DNA from: Candidatus Zixiibacteriota bacterium
GTDB lineage: Bacteria; Zixibacteria; MSB-5A5; GN15; FEB-12
NCBI GenBank assembly: GCA_017999435.1
Contig: JAGNLV010000002.1
Span: 124,001 to 188,000 of the forward strand
Direction: 5' to 3'
Length of the DNA: 64,000 nucleotides
Shown: piece by piece, positions 60,900 through 64,000 of the stretch
Numbering within the stretch: position 1 is the first letter of the stretch
Layout: each line of letters opens with the position of its first letter
Notes under the pieces: model-generated
Seen by the model: the letters and a program-made list of their open reading frames with translations, nothing else
The model's database searches: none
What the model was told of the DNA's origin: nothing
Translations under genes and position numbers: made by a program

Positions 60900-61548
60900 A
60901 CTGGAGCAGTTCGGCGACGGGGCCGAAAGACTTGCGGTGAATCTCGCACGGCCCGTGGGCGCGGAGTTCCTCGAGGTGGGCGGGCGTGCAGTACCCCTTG
61001 TGCTGGGAGAACCGGAACTGCGGGTAGAGGCGTTCCATGCGATCCATGATCCGGTCGCGGGTCACTTTCGCGATCACCGAGGCCGCCGAGACCGCCGGGC
61101 AGAGCCGGTCGCCGTGGACGAGCGCGTACTGGGGGAAGGCCAGGTTAGGAATCGTGTGGTTGCCGTCGACAATCACGCACTCGGGAGGGGCGGGCAGTTC
61201 CATCACCGCCCGGCGCATCGCCAGAAGCGAGGCTTTCAGAATGTTGACCCGGTCGATGGTCTCGTGGTCGATGATGCCGACCGCGCAGGGAAAGCCCGCT
61301 TCGGCGATCCGGGCGAACACCTCGTCGCGCTGCGCGGGCGTCATGAGCTTGGAATCAGTGAGTCCGTCGAGAGCGAACCCGTGCGGCACAATGACGGCGG
61401 CCGCCACCACCGGTCCGGCGAGCGGTCCCCGCCCGGCCTCGTCGACGCCGCACATGGTGCGGAATCCGAGGTTCGCCAGCATCCCCGCGACGTCGTCGAT
61501 CGGCAGGGAAGCCGTTTTTCGCATGTGGGTCGTCATGAGGTCCGCCAT
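60886..61548 (-). CDS. rnhB: Ribonuclease HII
   Basis: 220 residues; removes RNA from RNA-DNA hybrids, especially single ribonucleotides. CGVDEAGRGPLAGPVVAAAVI (Asp-Glu pair), the Asp of VDGNHTI, and SVIAKVTRDRIM are the RNase HII motifs. The start is one of three close Met codons (61548, 61536, 61524); none has a good Shine-Dalgarno. Upstream of yraN, the usual order. Confidence 0.95.
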   Translation of the reverse strand: MADLMTTHMRKTASLPIDDVAGMLANLGFRTMCGVDEAGRGPLAGPVVAAAVIVPHGFALDGLTDSKLMTPAQRDEVFARIAEAGFPCAVGIIDHETIDRVNILKASLLAMRRAVMELPAPPECVIVDGNHTIPNLAFPQYALVHGDRLCPAVSAASVIAKVTRDRIMDRMERLYPQFRFSQHKGYCTPAHLEELRAHGPCEIHRKSFGPVAELLQYALV

Positions 61549-61680
61549 ATCGCAACTAGGCCGCGCCGGGACCGTCCCGGCAACAAAAATCCGGCTCTCC
61601 CCCATTCTATCGGCGCGGAAAAGCCGTGTGTTTAGCGGCCGCCGGGGGGTATATTGCGGGCGGGGAAGCGAGTGGAAAGC

Positions 61681-62259
61681 ATGAGGCGACGGAAGCAGCG
61701 GCAGTTCGAATTCACTATCGTGGCGGGCGATCTCAAGGGGCGGCGCATCACGGCCCCGGATCTCGGCTCGACCCGCCCGCCCCTCTCCCGCGTGCGCAAG
61801 GCGATCTTCGACTTCCTCACCCCCCACCTCGAGGGCGCCGCCTACCTCGATTTGTTCAGCGGCACCGGCTCGTACCTGTTCGAGGCGGTTTCGCGGGGCG
61901 CGGCGTTCGCCCTGGGGGTGGAGCAGGAGCGGCTGCTAGCCGATGCCATCAACCGCCAGGCGGCTGCGCTCGGCGTCGCCGACCGCCTCCGCTGCCTGCG
62001 CGACGACGTCTTCCGGACAATCGCGCACCTGTCCGACGACTCCCGCCGCTGGCCCGTAATCATGCTCGCGCCCCCGCAGTACCGGGGGATGATCGACCGC
62101 ACGCTGGCCGCGCTCCGCGAACACCCGCTCTCCGCCCCCGGCGGCCTCCTCATCTGCCAGCACGACAGTTCCGAGACCGGCCGCATCGACTTTCTTGATT
62201 TTTCGATTCAGCAGCGCCGCGCCTACGGCAACACCACGTTCACTGTCGTGGAGGCGTGA
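61681..62259 (+). CDS. RsmD-like methyltransferase with altered catalytic motif
   Basis: 192 residues. IVAGDLKGRRITAP and RPPLSRVRKAIFDFL at the N-terminus and the SAM-binding DLFSGTGSYLFEAVSRGA (57-74) are those of RsmD, the 16S rRNA m2G966 methyltransferase. The catalytic D/NPPY motif, however, reads APPQY (130-134), so the essential Asp/Asn is missing. The C-terminal part is short and beta-rich. It may be inactive, or use a shifted residue. GGAAAG precedes ATG 61681. On the opposite strand to rnhB. Confidence 0.75.
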   Translation: MRRRKQRQFEFTIVAGDLKGRRITAPDLGSTRPPLSRVRKAIFDFLTPHLEGAAYLDLFSGTGSYLFEAVSRGAAFALGVEQERLLADAINRQAAALGVADRLRCLRDDVFRTIAHLSDDSRRWPVIMLAPPQYRGMIDRTLAALREHPLSAPGGLLICQHDSSETGRIDFLDFSIQQRRAYGNTTFTVVEA

Positions 62260-62313
62260 TCGGGAGATTGCCGCGGCGGCAATGACCCCGCGGCACAGCT
62301 CGGCGAGGGCCGT

Positions 62314-62694
62314 CTAAATTCGCGGTGTGGACGCGCGGTCGGCCCGCCGCACGTCTTTCAGATACTGCAGCAGCCGCCGGTAGGGTGCGTAGGCGCATTC
62401 CCGGTCGCACGGACCGGTGTCGGCCAGATCCAAACAGTGCCGGCCGCACCGGGCTGTCCCGCTCAGCCGCTCCGACGGAATCTCCCCGACGATCTGCGCC
62501 CGCAGGAGTTCGACGGGGATGGTGAAAGTGGTTCCGCAGGATGGCGCGAGGTGGTTGAAATAGTAGAAGTTGTGCCGGAGATCGTCGTCCTCCAGCAACA
62601 TCCCGATCGGCAGGATGTCGCGGCGGAAGACGATGTCCTGGAGGGTGAAGGGCTCACCGCAGCAGGGGCAGACTTTGATGACCTCGCTGGCCAT
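62314..62694 (-). CDS. Cys-rich hypothetical protein
   Basis: 126 residues. It has a zinc-knuckle-like start (KVCPCCGEPFTL) and more cysteines later (PSCGTTF, RCGRHC, GPCDREC), suggesting two metal sites. No family recognised. It follows rplS on the same strand by about 70 nt and may be in its operon. Confidence 0.65.
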   Translation of the reverse strand: MASEVIKVCPCCGEPFTLQDIVFRRDILPIGMLLEDDDLRHNFYYFNHLAPSCGTTFTIPVELLRAQIVGEIPSERLSGTARCGRHCLDLADTGPCDRECAYAPYRRLLQYLKDVRRADRASTPRI

Positions 62695-62766
62695 GGCCGG
62701 GAACGGCAAAGGTCGGCGGGAAGCGCCCAGAGGCCGGGCGCCTGCCGCGTCACACGGGCTGCGGCC

Positions 62767-63225
62767 TTACGCCGTCGGCTCGTCCGTGCTCTCGGCCGCC
62801 GAACCGGAGGGCGTCTTGGGCCCGGTCGGTTCGCCGGCGGCGTCCCGCTCGGCTGCGTCCGCCGTCAGGTCGTCGGACGACTCCGTGAGTTGCTCGCGGA
62901 TACGGGCCGACTTCCCGGTGAGCTCGCGCAGGTAGTAGAGCTTGGCGCGGCGGACCTTGCCGCTGCGCACTTTCTCGATTCTGGCCACGTTGGGCGAGTG
63001 GAGGGGAAAGACGCGTTCGACGCCGACGCCGCCGGAGATTTTGCGGACGGTGAACGTTTCGCCGACGCCGCCGCCGCGGCGGCCGATCACCGTTCCCTGG
63101 AACACCTGTATACGCTCCTTGTCCCCTTCTTTGATTTTCACGTGGACCCGCAGCGTATCGCCCGAGCCGAACGCGGGGACATCCTCCCGCTTCATGCTTT
63201 TTTCGAGTTGGGCAATGCGTTTCAT
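62767..63225 (-). CDS. rplS: Ribosomal protein L19 with acidic tail
   Basis: 152 residues. Residues 1-110 match L19 ([91 protein letters not shown]). The last 40 residues are an Asp/Glu/Ala/Pro extension, longer than usual for L19 (about 115). Follows trmD by 33 nt. Confidence 0.96.
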   Translation of the reverse strand: MKRIAQLEKSMKREDVPAFGSGDTLRVHVKIKEGDKERIQVFQGTVIGRRGGGVGETFTVRKISGGVGVERVFPLHSPNVARIEKVRSGKVRRAKLYYLRELTGKSARIREQLTESSDDLTADAAERDAAGEPTGPKTPSGSAAESTDEPTA

Positions 63226-63258
63226 CGTAGTATCCCTTTCAGGTTCAATATGTAATCG

Positions 63259-64000
63259 CTACATCTCGTTTTCATCGGCGGCGCCGGCGCTGTCGGCCGG
63301 CGGCGCGCCCTGTTCTCTCCGCCGCCGGGCGATCCAGGCGCGCTCCTCATCGGTCAGTTCGGCCGCCGCCAGCAGGTCGGGCCGGCGTTCGAGCGCCCGC
63401 TCAAGCGCGCGGCGGCGGCGGTAGTCCCGGATCTCGGCGTGGTTGCCCGACAACAGCGGCTCCGGCACGGCCAGGCCTTCGTACACGGCGGGCCGGGTGT
63501 AGCTCGGGGTGCCGAGCAACTGGTTCATGTAGGAGTCTTCGAGCGCCGACTCGAAGTTCCCCAGCACTTTCGGGATCAGCCGGGCGACCGCATCGACCAG
63601 CACCGCCGCGGCCGGTTCGCCGCCGGTCAGCACATAGTCGCCGATCGACACCTCGTCCACTTCGTACAACTGCAGGATCCGCTCGTCCACGCCGAGGTAG
63701 TGCCCGCAGATGATCGTGACCCGCTCGCACAGCGAGTAGCGCACGGCCGCGTCCTGGCGAAAGGTCGCACCCGCCGCCGAGGTCAGGATGATCCGCTCCC
63801 GCTCATGGGGCGGACCGTCCTGCCCGCGCCGGCGGTAACCGAGCGAGGCCAGGCACCGGTCGAGCGGCTCGACTTTCAGGAGCATGCCGCCGCCCCCGCC
63901 GAAGGGGGTGTCGTCGACAGTGCGGTGCCGGTCGGTGGCGAAGTCGCGCAGGTTGATCACCTCGATGTCAAAGAGCCGCCGCTCGCGCGCTTTTCCCAGA
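63259..64000 (-). CDS. trmD: tRNA (guanine-N1)-methyltransferase (5' end outside window)
   Basis: About 246 residues are visible; the gene is still open at the window edge. INLRDFATDRHRTVDDTPFGGGGGMLLKVEPL, YEVDEVSIGDYVLTGGEPAA, and LLGTPSYTRPAVYEGLAVPEPLLSGNHAEIRDYRR are TrmD motifs, including the trefoil-knot SAM site. It methylates G37 of tRNAs. An acidic tail ends the protein. The order trmD-rplS is the standard rpsP operon. Confidence 0.96.
   Translation of the reverse strand, partial: LGKARERRLFDIEVINLRDFATDRHRTVDDTPFGGGGGMLLKVEPLDRCLASLGYRRRGQDGPPHERERIILTSAAGATFRQDAAVRYSLCERVTIICGHYLGVDERILQLYEVDEVSIGDYVLTGGEPAAAVLVDAVARLIPKVLGNFESALEDSYMNQLLGTPSYTRPAVYEGLAVPEPLLSGNHAEIRDYRRRRALERALERRPDLLAAAELTDEERAWIARRRREQGAPPADSAGAADENEM

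Overview
The window comes from a GC-rich, double-membraned bacterium. It carries Kdo and lipid A genes (kdsA, kdsC, kdsD, an lpxL-type acyltransferase, lptC), outer-membrane barrels (FadL-like, Wzi-like, an omptin), many lipoproteins with a lipobox, and a very large secreted protein ending in a dockerin. Lipoproteins, fibronectin-type/beta-helix secreted proteins and dockerins together resemble Zixibacteria and neighbouring candidate phyla of the FCB side. That placement is inference: no rRNA or marker phylogeny is available here. No tRNA, rRNA, CRISPR array, insertion sequence or prophage was seen.

Layout. 1-3.5 kb: end of a heavy-metal RND pump, convergent with a ROK sugar kinase. 3.5-9.1 kb (mostly minus strand): two lipoproteins, a haem-binding-domain protein behind murQ, a YgaP-type membrane protein, and an ECF sigma/anti-sigma pair. 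9.4-13.4 kb: AlkC-type DNA glycosylase, MscS channel, and a divergent octahaem hydroxylamine-oxidoreductase-like cytochrome. 13.5-17.2 kb: a four-gene envelope operon with two L,D-transpeptidases, then a small zinc-ribbon protein and a possible 23-residue gene. 17.8-21.7 kb: cystathionine beta-synthase/cysteine synthase, a cystathionine gamma-synthase/lyase, and a TlpA-like lipoprotein. 21.7-30 kb: dockerin protein, PIG-L deacetylase, esterase-like lipoprotein, FadL-like barrel. 30.5-39.5 kb: exopolysaccharide locus (Wza-like SLBB export protein, a PLP-fold protein without its lysine, a polyprenyl-phosphate sugar-1-phosphate transferase, Wzi-like barrel, TPR membrane protein), with two sigma-54-like promoter motifs. 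39.6-44 kb: DUF255 thioredoxin-fold protein and a thiol/peroxide-stress group (OsmC, DUF302, a small membrane protein with an in-frame UGA, FmdB, ferritin-like). 44-48 kb: Kdo-lipid A cassette. 48-64 kb: HhH and PilM-like genes, coaD, lysS, RRM protein, fumC, Mop, NUDIX, rqcH, omptin, ispG, and a trmD-rplS-rnhB-yraN neighbourhood.

The most interesting signal is at 42856-43041. A short membrane-protein frame reads through a UGA that falls at the Cys of the conserved T-C-P segment of DUF6132-like proteins. The frame continues with family-like sequence to a stop 10 nt before the next gene, and a stem-loop lies 13 nt after the UGA. This looks like a new selenoprotein. Other observations: two enzyme folds that have lost their catalytic residue, an omptin with all four catalytic residues, several promoters placed so that the mRNA would be leaderless, and two possible structured RNAs on the minus strand.
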